Shown here: positions 25,403-34,548 of the stretch, piece after piece | Position numbering within the stretch: the first letter of the stretch is position 1 | Layout: each line of letters starts with the position of its first letter | DNA from: Prosthecobacter dejongeii | GTDB taxonomy: Bacteria; Verrucomicrobiota; Verrucomicrobiia; Verrucomicrobiales; Verrucomicrobiaceae | Direction: 5' to 3' | Assembly: GCF_014203045.1 (NCBI RefSeq) | Contig: NZ_JACHIF010000002.1 | Location: 62,001 to 126,000, forward strand | Length of the DNA: 64,000 nt | Made by a program: the position numbers and the translations under genes | The notes under the pieces: generated by a model | Told to the model about the DNA's origin: nothing | The model's database searches: none | Seen by the model: only the letters and a program-made list of their open reading frames with translations

Positions 25403-26255
25403 AATCAAATCTGTGCTGAGCTTTGCCGCCTTCAAACCGGAGGCGGATGATGCCAGCGTATCTTGGAGCCGGCGCTTTGAAGGGCGCAAGACTCTGCTTA
25501 TCAACGTCAGTCGAAATCAGACGAGCTGGCGAGGCATCAATAAGAAGGGCCGCTTTGAAGAAGGTGGTGTCATGGAAGGAGAGTTCGCTGATGTGGCGCC
25601 CCAACGTGCCGACGAATGGCGCATGCTGGCCGACGGAGGCTGGTGCGTGGTATCCGTCAATAACCGCTTCATTGTCAGCCTGGAGAATAACATGATGCGT
25701 GGTGAAAACTGCGTGAACCTTCTGCGGACCAATCCACGAGCCGTCTTGGGACCTAAGTTTGATCGGGGTAAAAGGTACGCCATTTGCCACCACCCAGAGA
25801 GTTCAGCCAGCATGCTTCTGGCTTGTGAGGAGAGCATGGTGAAGGTGACGGAAGATGTTTTGAAGACCATCGGCATTCGCCCAGGGCGTGTGTGCTGTGG
25901 ACTCTTTGCACTCACAGAATACGCTGTGCATCAACTTTATGTCGCACAGCGTGGTGCTGCCCAAAACATGATTCTGATTGCGGCTTGTGAGGGATCCATT
26001 GCGGTGCTGGTGCAGCAGGATGGGCAGTGGAAAGAACTCCGCTGCCGCAGTGGCCTGGGGCCGGATGCTGTGGAGACCAGTCTGCAAATCATCAGCCCCC
26101 TGGTGCAGAAAGTTCCGCAGGGCAGTCCGGTCTATTTCATCAGTGATGGGCAGGACGCCAAATTCCGCTCCGAACTTTTTGTTCACCTTGAACGCCTGGG
26201 TGCCACCGACATGACCCAAGAGGATCTCTTGTGGAACATTCTAGGCAACCATTAA
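25389..26255 (+). CDS. PilM-like assembly protein (tentative)
   Basis: A soluble 288-residue protein that starts inside the end of the PilT-like gene. Direct motifs are weak. The second half (QNMILIAACEGSIAVLVQQDGQW ... SPVYFISDG) fits an actin-like fold as in PilM/FtsA. The main argument is position: it precedes proteins shaped like PilN and PilO, giving the M-N-O-P order of type IV pilus alignment complexes. It would be the cytoplasmic part of that complex. A clade-specific protein with another role cannot be excluded. Confidence 0.55.
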   Translation: MLLDEIKSVLSFAAFKPEADDASVSWSRRFEGRKTLLINVSRNQTSWRGINKKGRFEEGGVMEGEFADVAPQRADEWRMLADGGWCVVSVNNRFIVSLENNMMRGENCVNLLRTNPRAVLGPKFDRGKRYAICHHPESSASMLLACEESMVKVTEDVLKTIGIRPGRVCCGLFALTEYAVHQLYVAQRGAAQNMILIAACEGSIAVLVQQDGQWKELRCRSGLGPDAVETSLQIISPLVQKVPQGSPVYFISDGQDAKFRSELFVHLERLGATDMTQEDLLWNILGNH

Positions 26256-26271
26256 CCCGCTTTCGTTTCCT

Positions 26272-26823
26272 ATGTCCGACTACATTTGCCACGACTTTAA
26301 GACGCCGCGTACCGATACGTCGAAACGTCTGCCGAATTCTTTTAAGATGGTGCCGATCGCCTTTTATCTGGCGCTCATCGGAGGGGCCTATTTCATGACC
26401 ATGGATTGGATGGCCTATAAGCGCGCCCAACAGCAGAAAATGACTCTGGAGGAAGTGAAAAAGGAGCATGAGGCTGTGACTAAACAGATGAGTGAGGAGA
26501 AAGCGGCGCTGGATGCAGAAACAGCGAAGGCGGAAGCGGTGGCGAAGTGGGTGGAAGGCACTCGTAATCTCCAGCCTATCAGTGTTGCTATTGCCCGCGC
26601 GATGCCTGCCGAAGTTCGGCTTTCAGATCTAACTCTGGAGCGGAGTGATCAGGTGCCATCAAACTTGGCGTTGGCGGTGAGAATCAATGGCGGGTCCGCC
26701 ACAGAGGTTGCCTTGATTGAAAGCAGCATCTCGCGCCTCAACTACCGTTCCTACTCCCCTCAGCAAACCAAAGTGGGGGACATCATTGAGTACCGTTCCA
26801 CACTCGTTCGTCAGGAGCAATAA
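26272..26823 (+). CDS. PilN-like inner-membrane assembly protein (tentative)
   Basis: Bitopic membrane protein of 183 aa: a short cytoplasmic N-terminus, one transmembrane helix (MVPIAFYLALIGGAYFMTM), a charged coiled coil (about residues 55-95), and a compact periplasmic domain (PAEVRLSDLTLERS ... VALIESSISRLN). This architecture and its place between the PilM-like and PilO-like genes fit PilN. Sequence identity to classical PilN is not obvious by eye. Confidence 0.6.
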   Translation: MSDYICHDFKTPRTDTSKRLPNSFKMVPIAFYLALIGGAYFMTMDWMAYKRAQQQKMTLEEVKKEHEAVTKQMSEEKAALDAETAKAEAVAKWVEGTRNLQPISVAIARAMPAEVRLSDLTLERSDQVPSNLALAVRINGGSATEVALIESSISRLNYRSYSPQQTKVGDIIEYRSTLVRQEQ

Positions 26824-26842
26824 CCTCTCTTTTTAAACGCTC

Positions 26843-27424
26843 ATGAATCCCAAACAACTCGCCTGTGTCATCCTGATGATGTTCATCGGCTGTGTCACGT
26901 ATTTTGCTCAGATCGTCCATAAGAAGGTCGGGGTGATGAAAAAATCTGCAGACATGGCTCAACAGGATGCCGTGGCGGCTGAAGGGGCGCGTCAAGCTTC
27001 GGAGATTCTGACGGCTAGGACGAAGGCAGAGACCGAAGAGATCCGCCGCTTTCTTCAGTCCTGGACACCCCATGTGGATAAAGCGCAGACGGAACAGGAG
27101 GTGGAAAGCACCATCGAGTTTAGCCTGCGCGAGCGCGGTATTTCTCTGGTGCGTTCCCGGAAGACGGAAGTGAAGATTTCACGGGAAAACAAAGTGATCC
27201 CCAAGAGTGTGCTCACCACGGTGGTTATTGAAGATGAATATGCCAAGGTGCTGAATTGGCTGGGGGATGTGGAGAAGCGCCTGCCATTGGCGCGGGTCAA
27301 GACCTGCCGCATCACGGGGGGCAGCAGCGCCCGGCAACTGCGCATGGATGTTTCCTTTGAAACGCCGTTGATCAATCTGGCCTCAGAACCTGCTGCGGCT
27401 GCAAAGACCAAGAAAAAAGCCTGA
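26843..27424 (+). CDS. PilO-like inner-membrane assembly protein (tentative)
   Basis: A 193-residue bitopic protein with an N-terminal transmembrane helix (LACVILMMFIGCVTYFA), a coiled coil, and a periplasmic ferredoxin-like part (SVLTTVVIEDEYAKVLNWLGDVEKRLPLARVKTCRI). The last segment matches the pattern of PilO/GspM-type proteins (a strand, a helix with LxxLExxLPL-like spacing, then a strand). It would pair with the PilN-like protein in the periplasmic alignment complex. Confidence 0.6.
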   Translation: MNPKQLACVILMMFIGCVTYFAQIVHKKVGVMKKSADMAQQDAVAAEGARQASEILTARTKAETEEIRRFLQSWTPHVDKAQTEQEVESTIEFSLRERGISLVRSRKTEVKISRENKVIPKSVLTTVVIEDEYAKVLNWLGDVEKRLPLARVKTCRITGGSSARQLRMDVSFETPLINLASEPAAAAKTKKKA

Positions 27425-27433
27425 TTTTTGACC

Positions 27434-28180
27434 ATGAAACGAATTTTTATTTTCATGTTTCTCATGCTTTCGAGCCTGGAGATTCATGCCCAGGAAGAAG
27501 CTGAAGGGGAGGGGACTGAACGCGTGCAGTACGCGCTGATCCTGCCGGAAGAAAAAACGCCTGAAATGGTGAAACCTGAGGAGAATAATCCCTTCGAGGC
27601 GGCAACCGACGGGCGCGTGGATGATGAAGGTGATACCGAAGAAAACCAAGTGCGTGACATGCTGCTGCGCATGCCTGTGGGAGGTGCAGTCACAGGTACA
27701 CGTGGCATCCGTGTGATGCTGGGAGGGATGCGACTAGAAACAGGGATGGATGTGCCGAGTGTGATTCCAGACCAGCAAGTGTTGTTAAAGGTAAAGTCCA
27801 TCACCAGCTCAGCCATTGAACTGGTGTGGGTGGAGAAAAAGCCAACAGGCCTGCCTCCTAAACTTTTAGTTATTCCTATGGATGGCTCTCCCACCGTTCG
27901 TTATCGCATGCCGGCCAGTCCGGATGCAGGTGCGGCTGAAGGGGGGAGCATGGGGACGATGCGGCGGCCTGATGTCTCTGCTCTGCCACCCCGTGCAGAA
28001 GATGCGCCCACGGTAGCCCGTGCCCAACCGGCTGAAGAAAAAGCGATGTCATCGCCACCGGCAGCCCCGGCTGCACCTTCTGCGGCTAAAAAGCCAGCTT
28101 CAGCCCCCCCTTCATCCGATGCGCCTTCGGCTTCTGTGTTACGCATGTTGTTCGGCAATCACGCTCCTGTGGCTAAATGA
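27434..28180 (+). CDS. PilP/GspC-like periplasmic protein (tentative)
   Basis: The protein has a signal peptide (MKRIFIFMFLMLSSLEIHA) and an acidic linker with a NPFEAA segment. A small beta domain (GIRVMLGGMRLETGMDVPSVI ... LLKVKSITSSAIELVWVEK) resembles the homology-region fold of PilP/GspC that contacts the secretin. The C-terminal 100 residues are a Pro/Ala-rich low-complexity tail. I chose the ATG at 27434; a TTG at 27428 is also in frame. Its stop overlaps the next start by ATGA. Confidence 0.6.
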   Translation: MKRIFIFMFLMLSSLEIHAQEEAEGEGTERVQYALILPEEKTPEMVKPEENNPFEAATDGRVDDEGDTEENQVRDMLLRMPVGGAVTGTRGIRVMLGGMRLETGMDVPSVIPDQQVLLKVKSITSSAIELVWVEKKPTGLPPKLLVIPMDGSPTVRYRMPASPDAGAAEGGSMGTMRRPDVSALPPRAEDAPTVARAQPAEEKAMSSPPAAPAAPSAAKKPASAPPSSDAPSASVLRMLFGNHAPVAK

Positions 28181-29175
28181 AATTTTTTGTCCAGCGGTTA
28201 CAGCCTCGCTTTGGCTTCTCTTCCATCGAGTTGCTGATGGTGCTTTCCCTTTCAGCCATCGTGCTGGGCGGGATGGTGGTGAGTTATGGAACACTGGTTC
28301 GCAGCCAACCTCAAATCGCCGGGGTGGTGAAGGTGCCGCTGGATACGACGCGGCTGACGCGTTTTTACGGTGAAGCCGATCTGAAACGGCAGGATACAGC
28401 TTCGGCACCGAGTTTCGGCAGTTTGGCTCTTGCGGAAGAATTGCGAGAGCAGTTTTACCATGATGTGATGAGTGCCACGGCGGTGTTTTGTCTGCCACGT
28501 CAGGGGGACAACACTTGGAAACCCAGCTACATCAAATACAATCCAGACACCGATGAAGAGCTGGATACGTCTCAGAAATTTCGTGCTCATGTCATTCGTG
28601 TCGCCGGGGTCGCTAGTTCGTTGTATCAGAATTATCGGAATCCCGGTGCTAGCAGTGAAAAGGACCTGCCGAATTTGAGCGTCTTTATCCTGAGCTACAG
28701 CAAGATGTCAGGTTACCTGAAGGTGCTTGCGATTTATGACATTGATGTCATTCGCTTCGTAGAGAAATCCCAACCCCTGGGTTTTCACGCGAGTGTGAAG
28801 CGATATACCGATCCTGCTGGGCCGCCAGCAGGTGTGGATTACAATCTTATTTTTTCCGGTGGCTACTCGGTCTTTTATCCGCCTGCAAATCCCGCCGCGC
28901 AGGTGGAAGCGGATATGGCGACCGATGGATTTACACCGTTGTTTGTGACGTTTGAGCGATACACCCGCTTAGCCGTTCGTGAGTCCACGGCGATTGATCG
29001 TTTTAAGCTGGCAGCGGAGCGCCCATTTTATTTCATCTGGTGGCCAGATCCTTCGGCGCGTCATCTAGGGCAGCAAAAAAACACGGCCTCACCGACGACT
29101 CCTTTGGGGGCCTATAATCACATGGCAGGGCGCACGTCTTTCATGTTTACCGTGCCTGTCTTTCCAGCGCTTTGA
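28177..29175 (+). CDS. Prepilin-like protein (Verru_Chthon cassette C-like)
   Basis: The N-terminus carries a clean prepilin signal: RFG then FSSIELLMVLSLSAIVLGGM, with Gly at -1 and Glu at +5. The remaining 300 residues form a large soluble domain that I do not recognise in classical pilins. Size and neighbours fit the prepilin-like 'Verru_Chthon cassette protein C' family recalled from Verrucomicrobium genomes. It is probably a minor pilin. Translational coupling (ATGA) links it to the PilP-like gene. Confidence 0.7.
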   Translation: MKFFVQRLQPRFGFSSIELLMVLSLSAIVLGGMVVSYGTLVRSQPQIAGVVKVPLDTTRLTRFYGEADLKRQDTASAPSFGSLALAEELREQFYHDVMSATAVFCLPRQGDNTWKPSYIKYNPDTDEELDTSQKFRAHVIRVAGVASSLYQNYRNPGASSEKDLPNLSVFILSYSKMSGYLKVLAIYDIDVIRFVEKSQPLGFHASVKRYTDPAGPPAGVDYNLIFSGGYSVFYPPANPAAQVEADMATDGFTPLFVTFERYTRLAVRESTAIDRFKLAAERPFYFIWWPDPSARHLGQQKNTASPTTPLGAYNHMAGRTSFMFTVPVFPAL

Positions 29176-29184
29176 TATCCTGAT

Positions 29185-30777
29185 ATGAACTTGCGCTTTA
29201 AATCTTCTGCTTTGCCTCGCAAGGGTGCTCTCATGGGGGTGGCTTTGATGCTGATGCTTTGTAGCGGGCTTTTTCTCGCGGGGTGGGTGACGCTGATGAG
29301 CACACGATCGATCCAAGTGAGTTGGTTGGAGAGTGCTGTGCAGAGGCGAATCGCCCTTGAAAACTCGCGACTGCTGGCCTGGCAAACTGCTATGGATCAT
29401 GCCTTCGATGCTGAGTCTGATCTGGCCAGTAAATCGACTTTGTTGTTTAATGGTAAAGTGGGAGCCCTGAGCACGGACAATGGATGGTCTGACCTGAATC
29501 TGTACAACATGCTCACTTCGCCGCTGACGATGACCACCGTGTTTCCTTATAACGCGACCGGACTTCGCCCTGGCGGCTCATACTTGACACATGAGAAGTT
29601 TATCCGTCCCGCTCTGCCGAATGATGTTTCCTTGGATAACTTCACCGCACACGAATTTTTAAAGAGCCGCAGCCCTGTCCTGAACGGAGATTTGTTCGTG
29701 ATTTATCGTAAACCGGATGCGGCCCTGACTGAGTTAAACATCTATAAAAATGTGGCACCCTTTCAGGTTTATGGACGCACGGTGGTTCGACACCCGCCTT
29801 CATTGTTCGTTAAGAACACGTCTGCGGTGCAGTTGCCTTTTTTGACGAAGTCGCTCTACATTCAGTCACACGATGCTGCGGCGCGTTATCCGATTTCAGG
29901 CACGGGACTCGATGGCAAAACGCTGATGCCTTCCAATTTAGCCGTGGCACCCTCATCCACCGGTCCTGATTCTGCGGCTGAGAGCAAGCTGTTTGATGGT
30001 TACCTCAATGTGATCGAGAATGCTGACAATCCGGAAAACTCGCTTTGGCACACGATGCAAAAGGGAAGTCATGAGGAGATTGAGGTGTATCAGGATAACC
30101 TGCCTCCTACGGGGAGTTATTGGATGGCAAAGTATGACACCGAGAAGCCGCTCGTGCCTCCGCCTGACTATGCGAACGGTGGATTTGAGGTGCCGTTTCG
30201 GACGCTGTACATCAATCTGGCTCACCCGGGCTTAAAGCATCTCTGCATTCGCCAAGACATCCGCATCGTGGACCAGATCGTCTTTGTGGGGCAAAAGACT
30301 TCTGCAGAATATGAAGCCGCAGGAGCCATGAGTCCTGTCATTGTGACATTGATCCAGGGTTCTGGATCTCCCGTGCGAAACGTGGCCTTTCAGCATGAGA
30401 ATAATCGCCGCTTAATCATCGGTACAAAGGTCAAGTCTGGCCTAACAAGTCGTGAAATTATTTTTTCATGGGCGGGTTCGCCGATATTAGGACGTGAATT
30501 GCGCTGGCGTATGACTTTGATCAATGAAGGCTTTCCGGTTCTCATGAATCTGCATGAAAATGCGGCGACGGATATCCGCTGGATCGGTGGAATCATGACG
30601 AACTGGTCTGTCTGGCGCAATAGCCTGGTAACGGGCCCCCGCAGTGAGCGGCTCATCCTTCAATCTGATGGGGCGGTGCCGACCCTACCAGTGGTAGGGG
30701 CAAGCTATGAATCCCTGCTGCCTCGTGAGGCTTGGCTGGAGTCTTATTTTTTACCTCAATCTCCTGATAGCCTATGA
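29185..30777 (+). CDS. Large pilus-associated membrane-anchored protein (Verru_Chthon cassette A-like)
   Basis: A 530-residue protein with a basic N-terminus and a single hydrophobic helix (KGALMGVALMLMLCSGLFLAGWVTLMS), followed by RRIALENSRLLAWQ and a large, probably extracytoplasmic domain. The start resembles PilX/GspK-type minor pilins, in which the signal helix is less canonical (no Glu at +5). By position between two prepilin-like genes I relate it to the 'Verru_Chthon cassette protein A' family, though those are often longer. The stop overlaps the next ATG. Confidence 0.6.
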   Translation: MNLRFKSSALPRKGALMGVALMLMLCSGLFLAGWVTLMSTRSIQVSWLESAVQRRIALENSRLLAWQTAMDHAFDAESDLASKSTLLFNGKVGALSTDNGWSDLNLYNMLTSPLTMTTVFPYNATGLRPGGSYLTHEKFIRPALPNDVSLDNFTAHEFLKSRSPVLNGDLFVIYRKPDAALTELNIYKNVAPFQVYGRTVVRHPPSLFVKNTSAVQLPFLTKSLYIQSHDAAARYPISGTGLDGKTLMPSNLAVAPSSTGPDSAAESKLFDGYLNVIENADNPENSLWHTMQKGSHEEIEVYQDNLPPTGSYWMAKYDTEKPLVPPPDYANGGFEVPFRTLYINLAHPGLKHLCIRQDIRIVDQIVFVGQKTSAEYEAAGAMSPVIVTLIQGSGSPVRNVAFQHENNRRLIIGTKVKSGLTSREIIFSWAGSPILGRELRWRMTLINEGFPVLMNLHENAATDIRWIGGIMTNWSVWRNSLVTGPRSERLILQSDGAVPTLPVVGASYESLLPREAWLESYFLPQSPDSL

Positions 30778-31253
30778 AAAGCCGTCTCTGCCAGCATCTA
30801 CGCCGTGGTTATACCTTGATTGAGGTTTTGGCTGCTGGTGCCGTCGTCTCCGTCGGTATGGCCGCAGCGGTGAGTCTAGCGGCTTCGCTTATGGCCCAAG
30901 AAGAGCTCGCTTGGCGAGTGGCGATCACGCGGAATTATCAAGAGAATATGGTGAGGCTTTGGCAGTTGGGAATGAGCCCCGCAGGCAGCAAGGATGCTAC
31001 TAATATTGGTGCTGTGATGCCGAGCCAGAGCTTCAGCACGCTCCTCAATGAAGCGATCAATGGCACGCCATTTTTGATCGAAACGGGAACTGCCAATCCA
31101 GAGGGCTTAGGTAAGCTACAAACGGCATCCATCACAGCGGTGGTGAATGTTTCATCTGACCCTGGTAAAGAAGTGCTCGGGGCTAGCTTTACCCTCACGG
31201 CTTACCGTCCCAGCCTGCCTAGCGGCCTGCGTACACAGGCTCTCAACCGCTGA
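30774..31253 (+). CDS. PilV-like prepilin (Verru_Chthon cassette B-like)
   Basis: A 159-residue protein with the prepilin signal RRG then YTLIEVLAAGAVVSVGMAAA (Gly at -1, Glu at +5), as in PilV/GspI minor pilins. The soluble part is small. It overlaps the preceding gene by four bases and lies 15 bases ahead of the pilC-like gene. Size and place fit 'Verru_Chthon cassette protein B' (recalled, not searched). Confidence 0.75.
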   Translation: MKSRLCQHLRRGYTLIEVLAAGAVVSVGMAAAVSLAASLMAQEELAWRVAITRNYQENMVRLWQLGMSPAGSKDATNIGAVMPSQSFSTLLNEAINGTPFLIETGTANPEGLGKLQTASITAVVNVSSDPGKEVLGASFTLTAYRPSLPSGLRTQALNR

Positions 31254-31268
31254 TCTCCCACTACGCTC

Positions 31269-32495
31269 ATGCTGAAAAAAGTCACCATCACGAACGTCAA
31301 TACCGGGCACAAATCCATCGCGATGGTGGATACGGACACGCATGAAAAGGCGTTGATCGGCTGTGGGATCGCCCCGAATGAAACGGCGTCTATTGAGGAC
31401 ATTACCGGGCCGGATGAGAAACTGCAGAGGCTGACTTCTCCTAAAGGTGGATCTGAAGATTGCGGTGCTTTTTTCTCCGGTCTGGGGCGCTGTCTGGAGC
31501 GAAACATCAGCATGACCAAGAGCTTGAAGCTGCAGGTGAACCGGGTGGTTTCTGCACGCTACAAAGGCATGATCGCGGAGGTGATCTATGCCATCTCCAT
31601 GGGGGAAAAATTTAGCGATGCGGTGGCTAGGTTTCGCGATCTTTTTTCGGAGGATATTTTATCCCTCATCATTGCGGGTGAAGAAGCGGGCCAGCTAGCT
31701 CGTGTGTGCAAACGCATCGGCGTGGCGCAGAAGAAGTCTTCCAAGACACTGAAGAAGCTGAAGGGGGCGATGATCTACCCTGGGGTGGTGATGGTTCTCG
31801 GGGTGGTGGTGGTCATCGTCATGAGTTTCACTCTGGTGCCTGCGATGTCGAAGTTGTTTACCAGTTTCAATGCGGACCTGCCGTTTGCGACTAAGGCGCT
31901 GATCGCGTTGTCAGATCTATTTATTCATAAGCCCTACATGGCGGCGGCTCCGCTGGTAGGGCTGTACATTTTCTTTTCCAATTTTGGAAAGATCATGGCT
32001 CAAAAGTGGGTGCAGGATTTGGTGCTGAAAATTCCAGTGGTGGGGATGCTGGTGCGTAAATCGGCCGCAGCGGCTGGTTTTCGCACACTGGCCATGCTCA
32101 CCGAATCAAACGTGCGGTTAACCAGTGCTTTGGAGATCACTTCTTCCGCCACGTGGCATTACCACTACAAGGAGTTCTTTAATCGTTTGCGCGACCACAT
32201 CAGTGTGGGGCGTACTTTGCACGAGGCTTTCCTGATGGAATCTCATTGGTTAGGCTCAGACGGACGAAATCTTTGCGGTCTGATCGAGCTGGCTTCTGAA
32301 ACGGGCTCTGGAACGGAGATGCTGGCAGAGATTGCGGATGATTATGAGGAGGAGTTGGATAACATGGCGGCGTCTTTGGATAAGCTCATCGAGCCGCTGA
32401 CGATGCTGATCCTTGGGGTGATGGTGGGCTTCCTCATCTATGCGATCTACGGGCCGATGTTCAGCCTGGGAGATGTGATCCTGAAAAAGAAGTAG
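31269..32495 (+). CDS. PilC/GspF-type inner-membrane platform protein
   Basis: A 408-residue protein with two T2SSF repeats. The first holds LKLQVNRVVSARYKGMIAEVIYAISMGEKFSDAVARF and IIAGEEAGQLARV, and the second LAMLTESNVRLTSALEI, SVGRTLHEAFL and LIELASETGSGTEMLAEIADDYEEEL. The transmembrane segments are GVVMVLGVVVVIVMSFTLVP, a second near 235, and LTMLILGVMVGFLIYAIYGPMF. PilC/GspF is the membrane base on which the ATPase acts. It is the last gene of the operon and is followed by a hairpin. Confidence 0.92.
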   Translation: MLKKVTITNVNTGHKSIAMVDTDTHEKALIGCGIAPNETASIEDITGPDEKLQRLTSPKGGSEDCGAFFSGLGRCLERNISMTKSLKLQVNRVVSARYKGMIAEVIYAISMGEKFSDAVARFRDLFSEDILSLIIAGEEAGQLARVCKRIGVAQKKSSKTLKKLKGAMIYPGVVMVLGVVVVIVMSFTLVPAMSKLFTSFNADLPFATKALIALSDLFIHKPYMAAAPLVGLYIFFSNFGKIMAQKWVQDLVLKIPVVGMLVRKSAAAAGFRTLAMLTESNVRLTSALEITSSATWHYHYKEFFNRLRDHISVGRTLHEAFLMESHWLGSDGRNLCGLIELASETGSGTEMLAEIADDYEEELDNMAASLDKLIEPLTMLILGVMVGFLIYAIYGPMFSLGDVILKKK

Positions 32496-32505
32496 GCGTG
32501 GTAAG

Positions 32506-32541
32506 ACCAGCGCCCTGCACGCAGGAGCAGGCGCTGGTTTG
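32506..32541 (+). terminator. Probable terminator of the pilus operon
   Basis: ACCAGCGCC (32506-32514) pairs with GGCGCTGGT (32530-32538), followed by a short TT run and A/T-rich bases. It starts 11 bases after the pilC-like stop. Confidence 0.55.
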
Positions 32542-32581
32542 AAATACTTGCATTTCGACCCGCGCAGGGAATCATGTGTTC

Positions 32582-33646
32582 ATGAGAACAGATGATTTGC
32601 CCGTCAATCGCCCACGGGGGCGTGGTGCGGCAGCGAACACGGCCCAGCGTTTCTCGGCTCTGCAGATGACTTATGACCCGGGAGAAGAACCGGAGAAGGT
32701 AGTGACGAAATTTTTTCAGGATCACTCCAGTGGTATCATCAGCCGGCACAACAGTCCCGACCTACCGTTTGAGGCAAGCCTGAATCCTTACCGAGGTTGC
32801 GAGCATGGTTGTGCTTATTGTTATGCGCGGCCGACGCATGAGTGGTTGGGCTTTTCAGCAGGGCTGGACTTTGAGTCCCGCATCATGGTGAAGACGGAGG
32901 CCCCGGCGCTGCTGCGGGCGGAACTGGCGCGGGAAAAATATGTGCCTGAGCGCCTGTCTCTCAGTGGAGTGACGGACTGTTACCAACCGGTGGAGAAGCG
33001 ACTGGAAATCACCCGTGGGTGCCTGGCGGTGCTGGCGGAATGCAGGCACCCGGTGGTGATGATCACGAAGAATTACCTCATCACCCGCGATATGGATCAC
33101 CTGGAGGAACTGGCGCGCCACGAAGCAACGGCAGTTTACATTTCCATCACCACGCTGGATGCAGACCTCGCACGAAAGTTAGAGCCAAGGGCGTCGTCTC
33201 CGCAGATGCGGCTGGAGGCAATCCGCAACCTGGCTGGGCAGGGGATTCCGGTGGGGGTGTCTGTAGCGCCGATGATTCCGGGGCTGAATGACAGTGAGAT
33301 TCCGGCCATCTTAGAGGCTGCGCGCGAGGCGGGAGCCCAGTTTGCCGGTTACACCGTGGTGCGGCTGCCCTTCAGTGTGAAGGAGGTTTTTAGCTCTTGG
33401 TTAGAAGAGCATTTCCCAGGAATGAAAGATAAGGTGTTAGGCCGAATCGAGGAAACTCAGGGACGCACGTTATCGCATCCAGAATTTGGCAAGCGGTTAA
33501 AAGGCGTTGGAGTGTGGTCTGAGCAAATCGCGCAGATTTTCAAGATTTCATTGAAACGAGCGGGGATGCTGCATCGCCGCCCGGAGGTGAATGCGGCTGC
33601 TTTTCGCCGGCCTCGTGAGGTGGGTGGGCAGATGGAACTTTGGTGA
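32582..33646 (+). CDS. PA0069-family radical SAM protein
   Basis: The CxxxCxxC motif for the 4Fe-4S cluster is in YRGCEHGCAYCYARPTHE, followed by SAGLDFESRIMVK, a pattern I know from the uncharacterised PA0069 radical SAM family, distantly related to spore photoproduct lyase. Other motifs are SGVTDCYQPVEKRLEITRGCL and VVMITKN. The reaction is unknown. 354 aa is full length. The ATG at 32582 is preferred to the GTG at 32576. No neighbour suggests a substrate. Confidence 0.85.
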   Translation: MRTDDLPVNRPRGRGAAANTAQRFSALQMTYDPGEEPEKVVTKFFQDHSSGIISRHNSPDLPFEASLNPYRGCEHGCAYCYARPTHEWLGFSAGLDFESRIMVKTEAPALLRAELAREKYVPERLSLSGVTDCYQPVEKRLEITRGCLAVLAECRHPVVMITKNYLITRDMDHLEELARHEATAVYISITTLDADLARKLEPRASSPQMRLEAIRNLAGQGIPVGVSVAPMIPGLNDSEIPAILEAAREAGAQFAGYTVVRLPFSVKEVFSSWLEEHFPGMKDKVLGRIEETQGRTLSHPEFGKRLKGVGVWSEQIAQIFKISLKRAGMLHRRPEVNAAAFRRPREVGGQMELW

Positions 33647-33688
33647 TGTGATGCAACAAGGCTTCACGGATTGCGTTTTGGCAGGTGC

Positions 33689-34477
33689 ATGCTGCGCACT
33701 TTTTTATTCTCGTTTTCTTTGTCGGTCGTGTTTTCCCTGGGAGCGGCTGAGCCTGAACCGCCAGAAGGTTACATTGCTATTTTTAATGGTCAGGACCTCA
33801 CAGGCTGGCAAGGGAGTGACAAGTATTGGTCCGTCGAAGATGGCTGCCTGACCGGGGTGGCAGATGGGACGCTGGACTACAATCGTTTCATCACCTGGAA
33901 GGCCGGGAAGGTAAAAAACTTCGAGCTGCGGGTGAAGGTGAAAGTGACGCCGGATGGCAACAGTGGACTGCAATATCGTGGCCAGGAGCGCCCCGACTTA
34001 GGTGAGTGGGTGGTGACAGGGTACCAGTGCGATGTGGTGCCCAAGAACCCTGACTATAACGGCATGCTCTATGAAGAGCGAGGCCGCCGTATCCTGGCGC
34101 ACACTGGGGAGAAAGTGGTCATTGATCCCCAAGGCCAGCCCTGGGTGGTGGGCAAGATGCCCGTGCAGAAATTTCCTGGCGGGGAGTGGCATGACTACCG
34201 GGTGCGGGTGGAAGGGAATCATCACCGCCACTGGATCGACGGTGTGATGACGGTGGACGTGGTGGACCTGGATGAAAAAGGCCGGGCGCTGGAGGGTGTC
34301 ATCGCTGTGCAGGTGCATGTGGGCCCGCCGATGAAGATCCAGTACAAGGATTTTTTTGTGAAGCACCTGGCGGATGACCTGCCGATCCTGAAAGCTGAGG
34401 GGGCGCCCATCCCTGCGGATGCAGTGAAGGTGGTGCCACAGGGCGGCGGTAAGAAAAAAGCCGCTGCTAAAAAATAA
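33689..34477 (+). CDS. Secreted DUF1080 (3-keto-disaccharide hydrolase-like) protein
   Basis: After a signal peptide (MLRTFLFSFSLSVVFSLGAA) comes a concanavalin-like DUF1080 domain: FNGQDLTGWQGSDKYWSVEDGCLTG, ELRVKVKVTPDGNSGLQYRG, and W-H-rich DYRVRVEGNHHRHWIDGV near the end. The family is very abundant in Verrucomicrobia and Planctomycetes and includes 3-keto-glycoside hydrolases. The substrate here is unknown. The last 15 residues are a Lys-rich tail (GGGKKKAAAKK). The ATG at 33689 gives the signal peptide; the open frame begins earlier at 33671. Confidence 0.85.
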   Translation: MLRTFLFSFSLSVVFSLGAAEPEPPEGYIAIFNGQDLTGWQGSDKYWSVEDGCLTGVADGTLDYNRFITWKAGKVKNFELRVKVKVTPDGNSGLQYRGQERPDLGEWVVTGYQCDVVPKNPDYNGMLYEERGRRILAHTGEKVVIDPQGQPWVVGKMPVQKFPGGEWHDYRVRVEGNHHRHWIDGVMTVDVVDLDEKGRALEGVIAVQVHVGPPMKIQYKDFFVKHLADDLPILKAEGAPIPADAVKVVPQGGGKKKAAAKK

Positions 34478-34481
34478 GCCC

Positions 34482-34516
34482 CAGGGTGACCGGTGGCGAT
34501 GCCACGGGTGCCCTGA
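34482..34516. terminator. Hairpin between convergent DUF1080 and DUF5069 genes
   Basis: CAGGGTGACCGGTGGC pairs imperfectly with GCCACGGGTGCCCTG around GAT. Read on the minus strand it is followed by a T-rich stretch, so it may end the DUF5069 transcript. Confidence 0.45.
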
Positions 34517-34548
34517 GGCCCAGAGGAAGAGGATGTGCGGTGGACAGA

